The position numbers were made by a program, and so were the translations under genes. From assembly GCF_013267595.1 (NCBI RefSeq), contig NZ_CP054010.1:372001-436000 (forward strand): a stretch of DNA of 64,000 bases. The letters run 5' to 3'. The stretch's first letter is position 1; the number at the start of each line of letters is the position of its first letter. The DNA comes from Prevotella melaninogenica. Its GTDB lineage: Bacteria; Bacteroidota; Bacteroidia; Bacteroidales; Bacteroidaceae. The notes below the pieces were generated by a model that was given only the letters and a program-made list of their open reading frames with translations, had not been told where the DNA came from and made no database searches. Below, one piece after another: positions 54,112 through 62,631 of this stretch.

Positions 54112-55038
54112 TTAACGTGAGCCAATCCATAGGAATATCATTCCAAGGAGAACAAAACATAAGTCGATTGCCTTTGCTTTTAAGTTCTTTTCTCTAAACA
54201 GTAATGCACCACATAAGAACGATACGAGGACGGAACCACGACGTACCATTGACACAATGGAAATCAGCGCACCTGGTAATGAGAGTGTATAAAAGTAGGC
54301 AAAGTCTGCCATTGATAGGAATATAGATATGAGCAGGATAGACCACTTCCATGAGAAATGGGCTGTACGCTCTGCTTTCTTTCTCTGATTGAAGATATAG
54401 ACAAGGAGAACTACACCCATCATGATACATTGATAGATATTATACCAACTCTGTGCCATCATACGATCGAGCCCTACCCCACCATTCTCAGGGCTTGCCA
54501 TCAGATATTTATCAAGCAGTCCACTACATGTTCCCATCATGGCTGCCAATACCAAGAAGAAGATCCACTTGTTATGCTTGAAGTCTATACCCTCTCTCTT
54601 ACCGCTTCTTGCCAATAGGAACAGGGAAATAATAGCCAGACTGACACCAATCCATTGCCAAGTATTTAGTCGTTCGCCAAAGACAAGCATAGCACCGACA
54701 AGTGTCATCACTGGACGTGTAGCGTTGATTGGACCGACAATCGTTAAGGGTAGCTGTGCAATCGCAAAATAACCGAATACCCAAGAAAGGAGTACAATAA
54801 CGCTCTTTAGTATGATCCATCGGTGCATCTCCCACCCACCAGTTCCGACATGAAAGATACTGGAATCGAGTACATGGGTATATTGTGACAATAATATCAA
54901 TGGCAGAAAGATTGCCGAACAAAAGAGTGTATTGAGAAAGAGTACAGGTATGACATCATTCCCACGGAGAGAAAACTTCTTCGACGTATCATAAAGTCCC
55001 AGCAATGTTGCTGAAACAAAAGCCAAAAGAATCCACAT
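54112..55038 (-). CDS. EamA-family DMT transporter
   Basis: A 308-aa inner-membrane protein with about ten helices. The first EamA half ends with LPLTIVGPINATRPVMTLVG and the second with LPGALISIVSMVRRGSVLVS, each holding the conserved proline region. The substrate is unknown. It starts 10 bases after the truA stop and is the last gene of a comEC-truA-EamA run. Confidence 0.85.
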   Translation of the reverse strand: MWILLAFVSATLLGLYDTSKKFSLRGNDVIPVLFLNTLFCSAIFLPLILLSQYTHVLDSSIFHVGTGGWEMHRWIILKSVIVLLSWVFGYFAIAQLPLTIVGPINATRPVMTLVGAMLVFGERLNTWQWIGVSLAIISLFLLARSGKREGIDFKHNKWIFFLVLAAMMGTCSGLLDKYLMASPENGGVGLDRMMAQSWYNIYQCIMMGVVLLVYIFNQRKKAERTAHFSWKWSILLISIFLSMADFAYFYTLSLPGALISIVSMVRRGSVLVSFLCGALLFREKNLKAKAIDLCFVLLGMIFLWIGSR

Positions 55039-55048
55039 AAGCTATATT

Positions 55049-55810
55049 CTAATACTTTACTTCCCAAAGGAAGAGGGCGTTGCCTGGCATACTCTCACCA
55101 GCATCGCTTCTTGTTCCACCGTCTACAATCTTCTTAAAATCATCTAACGAAAGACGACCTCTTCCCACTTCTACTAATGTACCAACAACTGCACGTACCA
55201 TATTGCGTAGAAACCGGTTAGCTGTTATCACAAAACACCAATTCGTGACAGTATTATCAGTTGTCAAAGCAAATTCCTCATTTGCAGGAATCCATCGTGC
55301 TTCGGTAAGATTACAGATAGTTGTTTTAACGTCCGCTCCTGTCTTACAGAAACATTTAAAGTCTTTCTCCCCTATCAAATAGGCTGCAGCCTCATTCATC
55401 TTATCAAAGTCTAAAGCATAACGAAACTCACACGAATACTGCCGTGAGAATGGTTGTTTCCCCGTATGAACATAATAATGATAAGTACGTGAGGTCGCTG
55501 AGAAGCGTGCGTGGAGGTCTTCACCGACAGGTTCAATCCTACTTACAGAGACATCACGTGGTAATAAACGATTTACTTTATAAACTAATTGTGCACTGTC
55601 AAACGACAATTCCGTGTCAAAGTGTGCAACCATCATTCTGCCATGTACACCAGCATCGGTACGTCCTGCACCTGTAATAGCAATCGATTCTCTTAGTATT
55701 GTAGACAAAGCGTGTTCCAATACTTCTTGTACAGAAATCCCATTGGGTTGAATCTGCCAGCCATGATAGGCCGTTCCATCGTATGAAAGGGTGATAAAAT
55801 ATCGTTGCAT
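55049..55810 (-). CDS. truA: tRNA pseudouridine synthase A
   Basis: The ATG at 55810 (MQRYFITLSYDGTAYHGWQI) is taken as the start. A TTG 12 bases upstream is in frame, but the -7 box TACCTTTG overlaps it. The 253-aa enzyme makes pseudouridine at positions 38-40 of tRNA anticodon arms. The catalytic Asp52 is in GAGRTDAGVHG, and FLRNMVRAVVGTLVEVGRGR is the C-terminal signature. The -7 box (minus strand, 55820-55827) lies 9 bases before the start, in the short gap after comEC. Confidence 0.94.
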   Translation of the reverse strand: MQRYFITLSYDGTAYHGWQIQPNGISVQEVLEHALSTILRESIAITGAGRTDAGVHGRMMVAHFDTELSFDSAQLVYKVNRLLPRDVSVSRIEPVGEDLHARFSATSRTYHYYVHTGKQPFSRQYSCEFRYALDFDKMNEAAAYLIGEKDFKCFCKTGADVKTTICNLTEARWIPANEEFALTTDNTVTNWCFVITANRFLRNMVRAVVGTLVEVGRGRLSLDDFKKIVDGGTRSDAGESMPGNALFLWEVKY

Positions 55811-55819
55811 AACTATTTG

Positions 55820-55827
55820 CAAAGGTA
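55820..55827 (-). promoter_or_regulatory. -7 box directly before truA
   Basis: TACCTTTG with the ATG 9 bases on. It gives truA a nearly leaderless transcript in addition to read-through from comEC. Confidence 0.45.
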
Positions 55828-55834
55828 CAAATAA

Positions 55835-57367
55835 TTACTTAAACTCTATCTTCCCAGCTAAAAAACTCCATAAAATCCAAATAGCCATCAGCATGAAATA
55901 GTATATAAAGAGCTGGAAAATGGTTACATGAACATCCTCTATGCATGCGCAAGGTAGGCTTGCAAGCCAATGAAGTGAGGTATTCAATCCTTCTGTAATA
56001 ACACAGATGCACTTCCCAATAAACGATGATAAAGAAGGCAATGGACTAAGAAGTAACAAACAGAATGATGCTAATACGATTAGCATTGTGCATGGTACAG
56101 CTATAAGACTACTAACAGCAAAGATTGTAGAGACCCTTCCGAAATAGAAAGCTATCAAAGGTGCCGTTCCCAATTGTGCAGCCAATGACACAGCAATCAT
56201 TCCCCACAACCACCTGAAAACAAATAAACTCTTCTTCTGCTGTAAAGGGATTAACTCATAAATGAGTGGATAGAACAATAGAATTGACCATACAGAGATA
56301 AAGGATAGTTGAAAACCTATATCGAAAAGACTATTAGGATTGCTAACAAGCATAATGATAGCAGTTAGTGCCAAAGTATTAACTGACAACCGTTCTCTAT
56401 TCAAGAGGGTTACAAAAGAGTAGATAGTCAGCATCACTGCAGAACGAACAACAGACGAAGACATCCCTACCAAGACGACATAACTCCATAGAATAAACAG
56501 AATAAGAAGTTCACTGATTCCCCTTTTAAAGCCCCTGGGCATAACACGTTCACACCAACTCAGAATAAACAAAAGCAAACTATACAAGATAGTTAGATGT
56601 AAACCTGACAAAGCTAACACATGACTTGCACCAGTTATGGAGTAATCTTCTTTTATATCTCTACTAATCAAATGTTTATCTCCAAGCGTCATTGCAGACA
56701 CAACAGCTAAATGAGTGCTATCAAGATTACTTTCTAATACTCTCATTAACTTCTCTCTATGGAGCGCAGCAGACAAAGATGTACGTTGAAGAAAGCTCAT
56801 CTGACGAAGACTCACTTTGGTTTTCTGCCATTGATTATAAAAGATAAAGGTTTCTGCAGAATAGCCATGTAACTTCAACCAGCGGGCATAATCAAAGGTT
56901 GCATCCGCAAAGTTTATTGGTTCTTCAAGGTAAGCTGAAGCTTCTATTCCGTCTCCAAGGTGTAGTGTTCGATAACGATTTGTTATCGTATCACGAAGTA
57001 TTGAAGCCTTAACCTTCATCGGTTCGCCTGCAGTCATAACCATTAAGTCTGTTTGTATGACTTTACCACGAACGACAGGATTACTAAGAAGAACTGCCTT
57101 AAAGGTTATTTGCTTATTGGGAAGCTGTATCTTTGCAGCTTGCCGGCTCATTGAAACAAAAGTTCCACCAACAAGAAAGACCGTAAAGAGCAATAATAGA
57201 CTCTGAAGATACTTCTTCCTCCACACCACAAAGGTAATGCCAATCATACAGATTGTCATCAACCACCAAAACATAGAGGATATATCTTCTTCTAAAGCAT
57301 CACCAACAGCAATACCCAACACCAAAGGTAAGAGTAACTTGACTGAGGGATACATCAGTAAGTCCAT
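55835..57367 (-). CDS. ComEC/Rec2-family DNA uptake channel protein
   Basis: The start at 57367 (MDLLMYPSVKLLLPLVLGIA) is preferred, because a promoter lies inside the longer frame that begins at 57490. The 510-aa inner-membrane protein has an N-terminal domain of two helices, an OB-like soluble part with ASAYLEEPINFADATFDYAR, and the Competence domain (GASHVLALSGLHLTILYSLL, GMSSSVVRSAVMLTIYSFVT). It lacks the C-terminal metallo-beta-lactamase domain of full-length ComEC, as is common in Bacteroidota. It would pass single-stranded DNA into the cytosol. It heads the truA-EamA run. Confidence 0.88.
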   Translation of the reverse strand: MDLLMYPSVKLLLPLVLGIAVGDALEEDISSMFWWLMTICMIGITFVVWRKKYLQSLLLLFTVFLVGGTFVSMSRQAAKIQLPNKQITFKAVLLSNPVVRGKVIQTDLMVMTAGEPMKVKASILRDTITNRYRTLHLGDGIEASAYLEEPINFADATFDYARWLKLHGYSAETFIFYNQWQKTKVSLRQMSFLQRTSLSAALHREKLMRVLESNLDSTHLAVVSAMTLGDKHLISRDIKEDYSITGASHVLALSGLHLTILYSLLLFILSWCERVMPRGFKRGISELLILFILWSYVVLVGMSSSVVRSAVMLTIYSFVTLLNRERLSVNTLALTAIIMLVSNPNSLFDIGFQLSFISVWSILLFYPLIYELIPLQQKKSLFVFRWLWGMIAVSLAAQLGTAPLIAFYFGRVSTIFAVSSLIAVPCTMLIVLASFCLLLLSPLPSLSSFIGKCICVITEGLNTSLHWLASLPCACIEDVHVTIFQLFIYYFMLMAIWILWSFLAGKIEFK

Positions 57368-57406
57368 TTTCTTCTTCACAGCATTAATGTCTTCATGTAC
57401 TTCTTG

Positions 57407-57435
57407 CAAATGTAAGAAAAAGAACTGAAAAACAA
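57407..57435 (-). promoter_or_regulatory. comEC promoter
   Basis: Minus strand: TTG (57433-57435), about 18 bases, then TACATTTG (57407-57414). It lies about 40 bases before the ATG at 57367 and so argues against the longer frame. Confidence 0.55.
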
Positions 57436-57455
57436 CAATATTGCACTTACTTATC

Positions 57456-57486
57456 TTGCAAGATTTACAAAATATCAGTACCTTTG
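57456..57486 (+). promoter_or_regulatory. Leaderless promoter of the EFR1-protease operon
   Basis: TTG at 57456-57458, 20 bases, TACCTTTG at 57479-57486, then only CCAC before the ATG at 57491. The expected start of transcription falls on the start codon itself. Confidence 0.65.
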
Positions 57487-57490
57487 CCAC

Positions 57491-58330
57491 ATGATATTCT
57501 ACTTTTCTGGTACAGGTAATAGCAAATGGGCTGCAAAGACATTGGCTTTAGAAACTGGTGATACACTTGTTTCAATCCCAGAAGTAATCAATAGCGACTG
57601 TTCTTTTACATTAGAAAAGGATGAACACGTAGGTTTCATCTTTCCTATACATGGTTGGAGAGTTCCGAATATTGTAAAAGAGTTTCTAACTAAATTAACA
57701 ATAAAGACTCTGGGAGAAGACACTTCCCACGTTAAACATTATTGTTTCTGCTTGGTTACAGCTGGAGATTCTATCGGTAAAGCTATGGAACGCTTTCAGC
57801 AGCAATTAAAGAGTGTAACAGTGAATGACGCACTGTCACTTAAGGCGGTATGTTCTTTAATTATGCCAGAGTCATATGTTGGCTTGCCAGGTATGGATGT
57901 AGATACGAAAGAGAAAGAATTAGAAAAGAAGGAACTTGCTTCAAAGCAGTTAAAAGAATTCTCTAACATTCTTAAACAGCGTCCTCATAAGGATAGCAAT
58001 CAGATTTGGGGTTGGAACCAACTAATAAGAGGTCCTATTCCTTCTTTCTTCTCTGGTCCTGTAGGAGGCTTCTTTGAACACTTCCTCATTACGGATAAGC
58101 CCTTTCATGTAGACAGTCGTCGATGCGTGAAGTGTGGTATTTGTGCAAATGTTTGTCCTGTTAGTGACATCAAAGGTGGCTTAGGCTTTGAACCAGAATG
58201 GCTACACAATGGCAAATGCCTCACCTGCTTCTCGTGTTATCATCACTGTCCACACCATGCAATTGAGTTTGGTAAACGTACACAGAAGAAGGGACAATAT
58301 TTCTATAACAAATTAAGTAAAAGAAACTAA
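57491..58330 (+). CDS. EFR1-family flavodoxin/ferredoxin protein
   Basis: A 279-aa cytosolic electron carrier of the EFR1 type. The N-terminal flavodoxin-like domain begins with the FMN loop FSGTGNSKWAA. Two [4Fe-4S] motifs follow in the C-terminal part, CVKCGICANVCP and CLTCFSCYHHCP, each followed by ordinary ferredoxin spacing. EFR1 proteins occur in anaerobes, and their redox partners are unknown. The next gene, an M6 protease, starts 12 bases after the stop. Confidence 0.92.
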   Translation: MIFYFSGTGNSKWAAKTLALETGDTLVSIPEVINSDCSFTLEKDEHVGFIFPIHGWRVPNIVKEFLTKLTIKTLGEDTSHVKHYCFCLVTAGDSIGKAMERFQQQLKSVTVNDALSLKAVCSLIMPESYVGLPGMDVDTKEKELEKKELASKQLKEFSNILKQRPHKDSNQIWGWNQLIRGPIPSFFSGPVGGFFEHFLITDKPFHVDSRRCVKCGICANVCPVSDIKGGLGFEPEWLHNGKCLTCFSCYHHCPHHAIEFGKRTQKKGQYFYNKLSKRN

Positions 58331-58342
58331 ACGGTGAATATA

Positions 58343-60145
58343 ATGAAAACATTAAAACAACTATCGCTCATAGTATGCCTGATGCTTTGTTCCCTTACTA
58401 CTTGGGCAGCAAAGGCAGAATCAATACCTGTACAAGTAAGACAGGCTGATGGCACTGTTATTACTGTCATTTTGCGTGGTGATGAACATATCAACTGGTA
58501 CACAACGCTTGATGGTGTATTACTTGTACAAGGTGAGGATAACAACTACTATATTGGACAAGTAGAGAGAAACGGAAAACTTATAGCAACAAAACAGCTT
58601 GCACATGAAGCACTATCTCGTTCACAAGCTGAGCGTAACCTGATTGCTAAGCAAGATAAGGAGAAGTTTTTTGCTTACGTTAATAAGATTGCTGAAGAAT
58701 CTGAAAACACATACGAAAACTCTCCTCTTACACGAGGACCAATCATAGATTCTGGCTACAATGGCGTACCTTATTTTCCTCACACAGGTAGCCCAAAGGC
58801 CCTTGTCATCCTTGCAGAGTTCCAAGACACAACATTTACTATCCAAGATACAAAGAAGGTGTTCACAAACTATCTGATGAATGAGGATCATTTCACAGAT
58901 TCTCGTTATGGTCAGAATCAGAACTACAAAGGTGTTCGTGGTTATTTCAAGGATTGTAGTTATGGACAGTTTACACCTATCTTTGACGTTGTAGGTCCTA
59001 TCAAATTACCCAAGAAACATGCTATCTATGGTGCAGGTAATGATAGAATGGACTTATTACTTGCTGATGCTTGTGCTGCTGTGGATGATTTGGTAGACTT
59101 TGCAAAATACGATGCGAACAACGATGGTATCGTTGATTTGGTTTATATAATCTATGCAGGACATTCTGCCAATTACCATGATAATAAAGTTTCAAACATA
59201 TGGCCAAAGTCTGGTACAATTACTGTCTCAAATAAGTTTGACGGTAAAAGTATCCGACGCTATGGAGTCAGCAATGAGCTTAATGGAAGTGATAAGACAT
59301 CTAAGAATAACAAGAAAATTAACGGTATAGGTTTATTCTGTCATGAGTTCTCTCATACACTTGGACTCCCGGACATCTATGCTCTTGATGAAGAAGCAAA
59401 AAGCCAAGACAACCAAGGTATGGAGTTCTGGGACCTCATGGATGGTGGAACAGAAGTACGTAATGGACGTGTACCAGCATCTTATCTTGCTTGGGAACGT
59501 GAAGTAATGGGCTGGATAAATATTGATGAACTTAAAAATGATATCACTATAAACAACCTAAAGAGCATCGATAATGGAGGAAAGGCATACAAGATTGTCA
59601 ACCCTAAAAATTCAAATGAGTATATTGTATTGCAGAGTATTCAAAAAGGACCATGGAATCAAGGCTGGGGATATGGTACATACGGGAAGGGGTTGTTTGC
59701 CTATCGCATCTCATACCCTTCTGGCAAAGTAAATGTCTTTGATTATCCCAACAATGTAAAGGGTAAACCACGTGTAATCCCTATCCCTGCAGATGGTAAA
59801 ATATTAGCAGCTGCCAATGCTGGAGGAAAACTAAATGTATACACCGCTCAGCTCAATGGCGACCTTTACCCTTACAATGGAAACAACAAGATTAACAACT
59901 TTAAGATGTATGATGGTACTATTCTGAATAAGTCAATATTTGACATCGTAGAGAATGATGCTGCACGATATGTTAGTTTCAAGTTTAAGAACAATGAAAC
60001 CAACGGTATTCAGGCACCTTCAATCATTGAAAGGAGTACATCTGACAACCGTATTTACACCCTTGACGGCAGATATGTAGGCACTGACGCCTCTATCCTA
60101 CCTCATGGAATCTACATTCAGAACAACAGGAAATTTGTGAAGTAG
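58343..60145 (+). CDS. Secreted M6-family zinc metalloprotease
   Basis: The ATG at 58343 is chosen, with a GTG 9 bases upstream in frame. The 600-aa product has a signal peptide (about 1-22), a propeptide with GDEHINWYTTLDGVLL, and an M6 catalytic domain with HEFSHTLGLPD (His334-Asp344) and the downstream WDLMDGG Met-turn. DANNDGIVDL before it looks like a calcium loop. The end, YTLDGRYVGTDASILPHGIY followed by IQNNRKFVK, resembles the short C-terminal sorting tails of type IX-secreted Bacteroidota proteins. Such proteases are host-protein-degrading factors in related oral species; that role here is inferred. Confidence 0.9.
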   Translation: MKTLKQLSLIVCLMLCSLTTWAAKAESIPVQVRQADGTVITVILRGDEHINWYTTLDGVLLVQGEDNNYYIGQVERNGKLIATKQLAHEALSRSQAERNLIAKQDKEKFFAYVNKIAEESENTYENSPLTRGPIIDSGYNGVPYFPHTGSPKALVILAEFQDTTFTIQDTKKVFTNYLMNEDHFTDSRYGQNQNYKGVRGYFKDCSYGQFTPIFDVVGPIKLPKKHAIYGAGNDRMDLLLADACAAVDDLVDFAKYDANNDGIVDLVYIIYAGHSANYHDNKVSNIWPKSGTITVSNKFDGKSIRRYGVSNELNGSDKTSKNNKKINGIGLFCHEFSHTLGLPDIYALDEEAKSQDNQGMEFWDLMDGGTEVRNGRVPASYLAWEREVMGWINIDELKNDITINNLKSIDNGGKAYKIVNPKNSNEYIVLQSIQKGPWNQGWGYGTYGKGLFAYRISYPSGKVNVFDYPNNVKGKPRVIPIPADGKILAAANAGGKLNVYTAQLNGDLYPYNGNNKINNFKMYDGTILNKSIFDIVENDAARYVSFKFKNNETNGIQAPSIIERSTSDNRIYTLDGRYVGTDASILPHGIYIQNNRKFVK

Positions 60146-60167
60146 TACAAACTTTTAAACATACAAT

Positions 60168-60204
60168 AGCCGCTTCTTAATGGATAGTCCATTGGGAGGC
60201 GGCT
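60168..60204 (+). terminator. Terminator after the M6 protease gene
   Basis: AGCCGC...TAATGGA pairs with TCCATT...GGCGGCT around TAG, with a central mismatched bubble. TTATTTATT follows. It is 22 bases after the stop. Confidence 0.75.
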
Positions 60205-60279
60205 TTATTTATTGGTCAAAATATATGTACAAAACCGCAAAGACCTACAAGAATGTACATATTATCACCTAAAACATTT

Positions 60280-61944
60280 TTACTTCTCTTGGTAAAGATA
60301 GCGCTTAATACTCTTCTTCGGAGTCTTCGCAAACTCTTCATCACGCAACTCTATAGCCGAGAGGTGGCAGAAAGATGGCAACATATTATTCAGTTCCAGA
60401 CGGTTCTGCTCCATAATCTCTTGCAAATCTGATTGTGAGAAGCCCATCTCTTTTGCCTCATCAAAATCAGGATAAACCAAGCCAACAATCTTATCACCAC
60501 GCTGAATGATAATACACTCACTGACCATAGACATAGAGTTTAGCTTATCTTCAATTTCCTCTGGATAAACATTCTGACCGTTAGAGCCTAAAAGCATATT
60601 CTTTATACGTCCACGAATAAAGAGATGACCATCAGCACTCATAGTTCCAAGATCGCCCGTATGATACCAGCCTTCCTTGTCAAGAACAGCATTAGTAGCC
60701 TCTTCATTCTTATAATAACCAAGCATCACATTCTCTCCCCTCGTTATTACTTCGCCTGGAACATTTGCAGGATCAGAACTATCAATCTTCACCTCCATAT
60801 TCAAAACCGCCGTGCCGCAAGAACCGGGTACAAAGTCCTTATAATCACTATAAGTCACCATCGGACCACATTCTGTTGCGCCATACCCACTTGTTACAGG
60901 GAAATTAATGCTTACCAAAAAGTCTTCTATCTCCTTGTTAAGAGCTGCACCGCCGGTAACAAGTTCATACGCATTGCCACCAAAGGCTTCCATAACAATC
61001 GCACTGATTCTTTCCTTCACCTTCTTGCTAACAACAGGCATCTTCAGCAGCATACGAGTTGCTGTGCTTTGTACCTTTGGAAAGACATTCTTACGAATAA
61101 TCTTCTCAACAACCATTGGTACTGCAATAATAATAGCAGGACGAATATCAGTACAAGCCTGAGAAATCAAAGAAGGACTCGGCAGTCGTGTGAGGAAATA
61201 TAGATGACTGCCAAAGCTAAACTGGCAGATAAACTCACAAATCATTCCATACATGTGAGCCATTGGCAACATACAAAGAACTTTACTACCAGGCTTAATA
61301 TGTGGTTTCAAATCGGCTGTTGCCCAAGCGAGATTACTACGCACAGAACGATAACTGAGCATCACACCCTTTGAAAAACCAGTAGTTCCGCTGGTATAAT
61401 TAATCAGTGCAAGGTCGTCAGCCTCGTCTTTGAAATAATTTACATCCTCTGCACGGAAGAACTTTGGATACTTCTTTCCAAAGAGCGCATTCAAGTTTTC
61501 ACGAGCATTTGTCAATGATTCTGAACGAGAAAGAATCAATGAGAAGTCTGGTAGATATATTATACCTTCCAACTGAGGCATCTGTTCTCCATCGATTGTT
61601 GTAGCCACAACATCACCAACAAAGAGAAGTTTTGCTTCCGAGTGATTAACAATATTGTAAATCTGTTCTGGCTTAAACTCATGCTGAACAGGTACTGCTA
61701 CAGCTCCATAAGAGAGAGTTGCGAAGAAAGCAACTGCCCATGACGAGGAATTTCTACCACAAAGAGCAACCTTATCACCCTTCTTCAAACCGCTATTCTC
61801 AAAAAGAATATGTAATTTCTCTATTTTACGGGCTACATCATGGTATTGAAGTGTAGCACCAAGGTAGTCAGTCAGAGCATCTTTATCCCAGTTATCCTTG
61901 ATACTCTTTTCTATACACGCGTTGAAACTTTTTATAGAATCCAT
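60280..61944 (-). CDS. Long-chain acyl-CoA synthetase / AMP-binding ligase
   Basis: The ATG at 61944 (MDSIKSFNACIEKSIKDNWD) is chosen because a consensus promoter overlaps the longer frame. The 554-aa enzyme activates a fatty acid through an acyl-adenylate. Motifs: INYTSGTTGFSKGVML (P-loop), GYGATECGPM (A5), WYHTGDLGTMSADGHLFIRG (A7-A8) and the end motif TPKKSIKRYLY with the A10 lysine. It is a single gene, not in a fatty-acid cluster, and probably recycles or imports fatty acids for membrane lipids. Confidence 0.92.
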   Translation of the reverse strand: MDSIKSFNACIEKSIKDNWDKDALTDYLGATLQYHDVARKIEKLHILFENSGLKKGDKVALCGRNSSSWAVAFFATLSYGAVAVPVQHEFKPEQIYNIVNHSEAKLLFVGDVVATTIDGEQMPQLEGIIYLPDFSLILSRSESLTNARENLNALFGKKYPKFFRAEDVNYFKDEADDLALINYTSGTTGFSKGVMLSYRSVRSNLAWATADLKPHIKPGSKVLCMLPMAHMYGMICEFICQFSFGSHLYFLTRLPSPSLISQACTDIRPAIIIAVPMVVEKIIRKNVFPKVQSTATRMLLKMPVVSKKVKERISAIVMEAFGGNAYELVTGGAALNKEIEDFLVSINFPVTSGYGATECGPMVTYSDYKDFVPGSCGTAVLNMEVKIDSSDPANVPGEVITRGENVMLGYYKNEEATNAVLDKEGWYHTGDLGTMSADGHLFIRGRIKNMLLGSNGQNVYPEEIEDKLNSMSMVSECIIIQRGDKIVGLVYPDFDEAKEMGFSQSDLQEIMEQNRLELNNMLPSFCHLSAIELRDEEFAKTPKKSIKRYLYQEK

Positions 61945-61967
61945 TGCACAAAAATATGATTTGCGTG

Positions 61968-61999
61968 CAAAGTTAAGTAATTTTCTGCACATTTACAAA
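61968..61999 (-). promoter_or_regulatory. Promoter of the acyl-CoA synthetase gene
   Basis: Minus strand: TTTG (61996-61999), 20 bases, TAACTTTG (61968-61975). The start at 61944 is 23 bases downstream of the box. Confidence 0.7.
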
Positions 62000-62254
62000 A
62001 ACATTGTGCAATAAAAATATACTAAATAGACAAAAAGAGGAGAAATATTCCTTTTTTTTCTTCGAAAAAAAGAATTCAAAGTTGAATTTAGTTTTTCATC
62101 ATTCTGTACTTATTTTCTTATTTAAAAAGCGTACTAAACAATTGAAATATATTTACATAATAGACTGCAAATCACCTATAAAAGTCATATATTAGCGCTA
62201 TTTCTCGTGCCTTTGCAACTTACACGATATCAATAGGTTACAAAGCCACTTTGT

Positions 62255-62350
62255 AAAAGATGCTTAGTTAGACTTCAAAAGGGCGTTGGTTGGACCTCAA
62301 AAGGGCATCTTTTGCAAGTCAATTAGGCGTCTTTTAGAAGCCCAAAAAGC
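62255..62350 (+). repeat. Family-1 intergenic repeat, copy H
   Basis: AAGATGCTTAGTTAGACTTC, AAAAGGGCGTTGGTTGGACC, AAAAGGGCATCTTTTGCAAG and TTAGGCGTCTTTTAGAAGCC. TTGCAACTTACACG and GGTTACAAAG lie just before it. It sits in the gap 61945-62631, which also holds the nested palindrome at 62453-62575 and no recognisable gene. Confidence 0.8.
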
Positions 62351-62452
62351 ATGTTTTAAAAACAAGGTTATGAAAAATTACAACAAAACCGACTTTTATT
62401 ATCTTTCTATAGGATAACAATAGGAGTAGAAACACCAACAAACAAGAAACAA

Positions 62453-62575
62453 AAAGAGACTATATCAAAAATGTAGAAACACATGATTTGTGTATCTGCC
62501 AGTAGCACTTTATTGGGAAATATAACTTTTATTTCCCAATAAAAACTCTGACTACATTTTTGATATAATCTCTTT
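62453..62575. repeat. Nested inverted repeat, 123 bp
   Basis: The outer arms of 24 bases (62453-62476 and 62552-62575) are complementary except for one mismatch. The arm starts AAAGAGACTATATC. Inside, a perfect 13-bp hairpin (TTATTGGGAAATA at 62510-62522 with 62530-62542, loop TAACTTT) and a small ACACA/TGTGT stem are present. The pattern is like a MITE or a long structured transcript end. No target duplication is obvious. Confidence 0.75.
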
Positions 62576-62594
62576 CTATACTCTTAAAACCAGT

Positions 62595-62618
62595 TACACC
62601 TTATCATATATAGGTGTA
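62595..62618 (-). terminator. Probable terminator after yebC
   Basis: TACACCT pairs with AGGTGTA, 14 bases after the yebC stop. The minus strand continues AACTGGTTTTAAG. The T-run is short. Confidence 0.45.
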
Positions 62619-62631
62619 TTAGAGACGATGA

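Noticed and set aside
57368..57490. Longer ComEC start giving 41 extra residues
   Set aside because: A consensus-like promoter lies within this stretch and the extra residues are Lys/Cys/Phe-rich and unlike ComEC N-termini.
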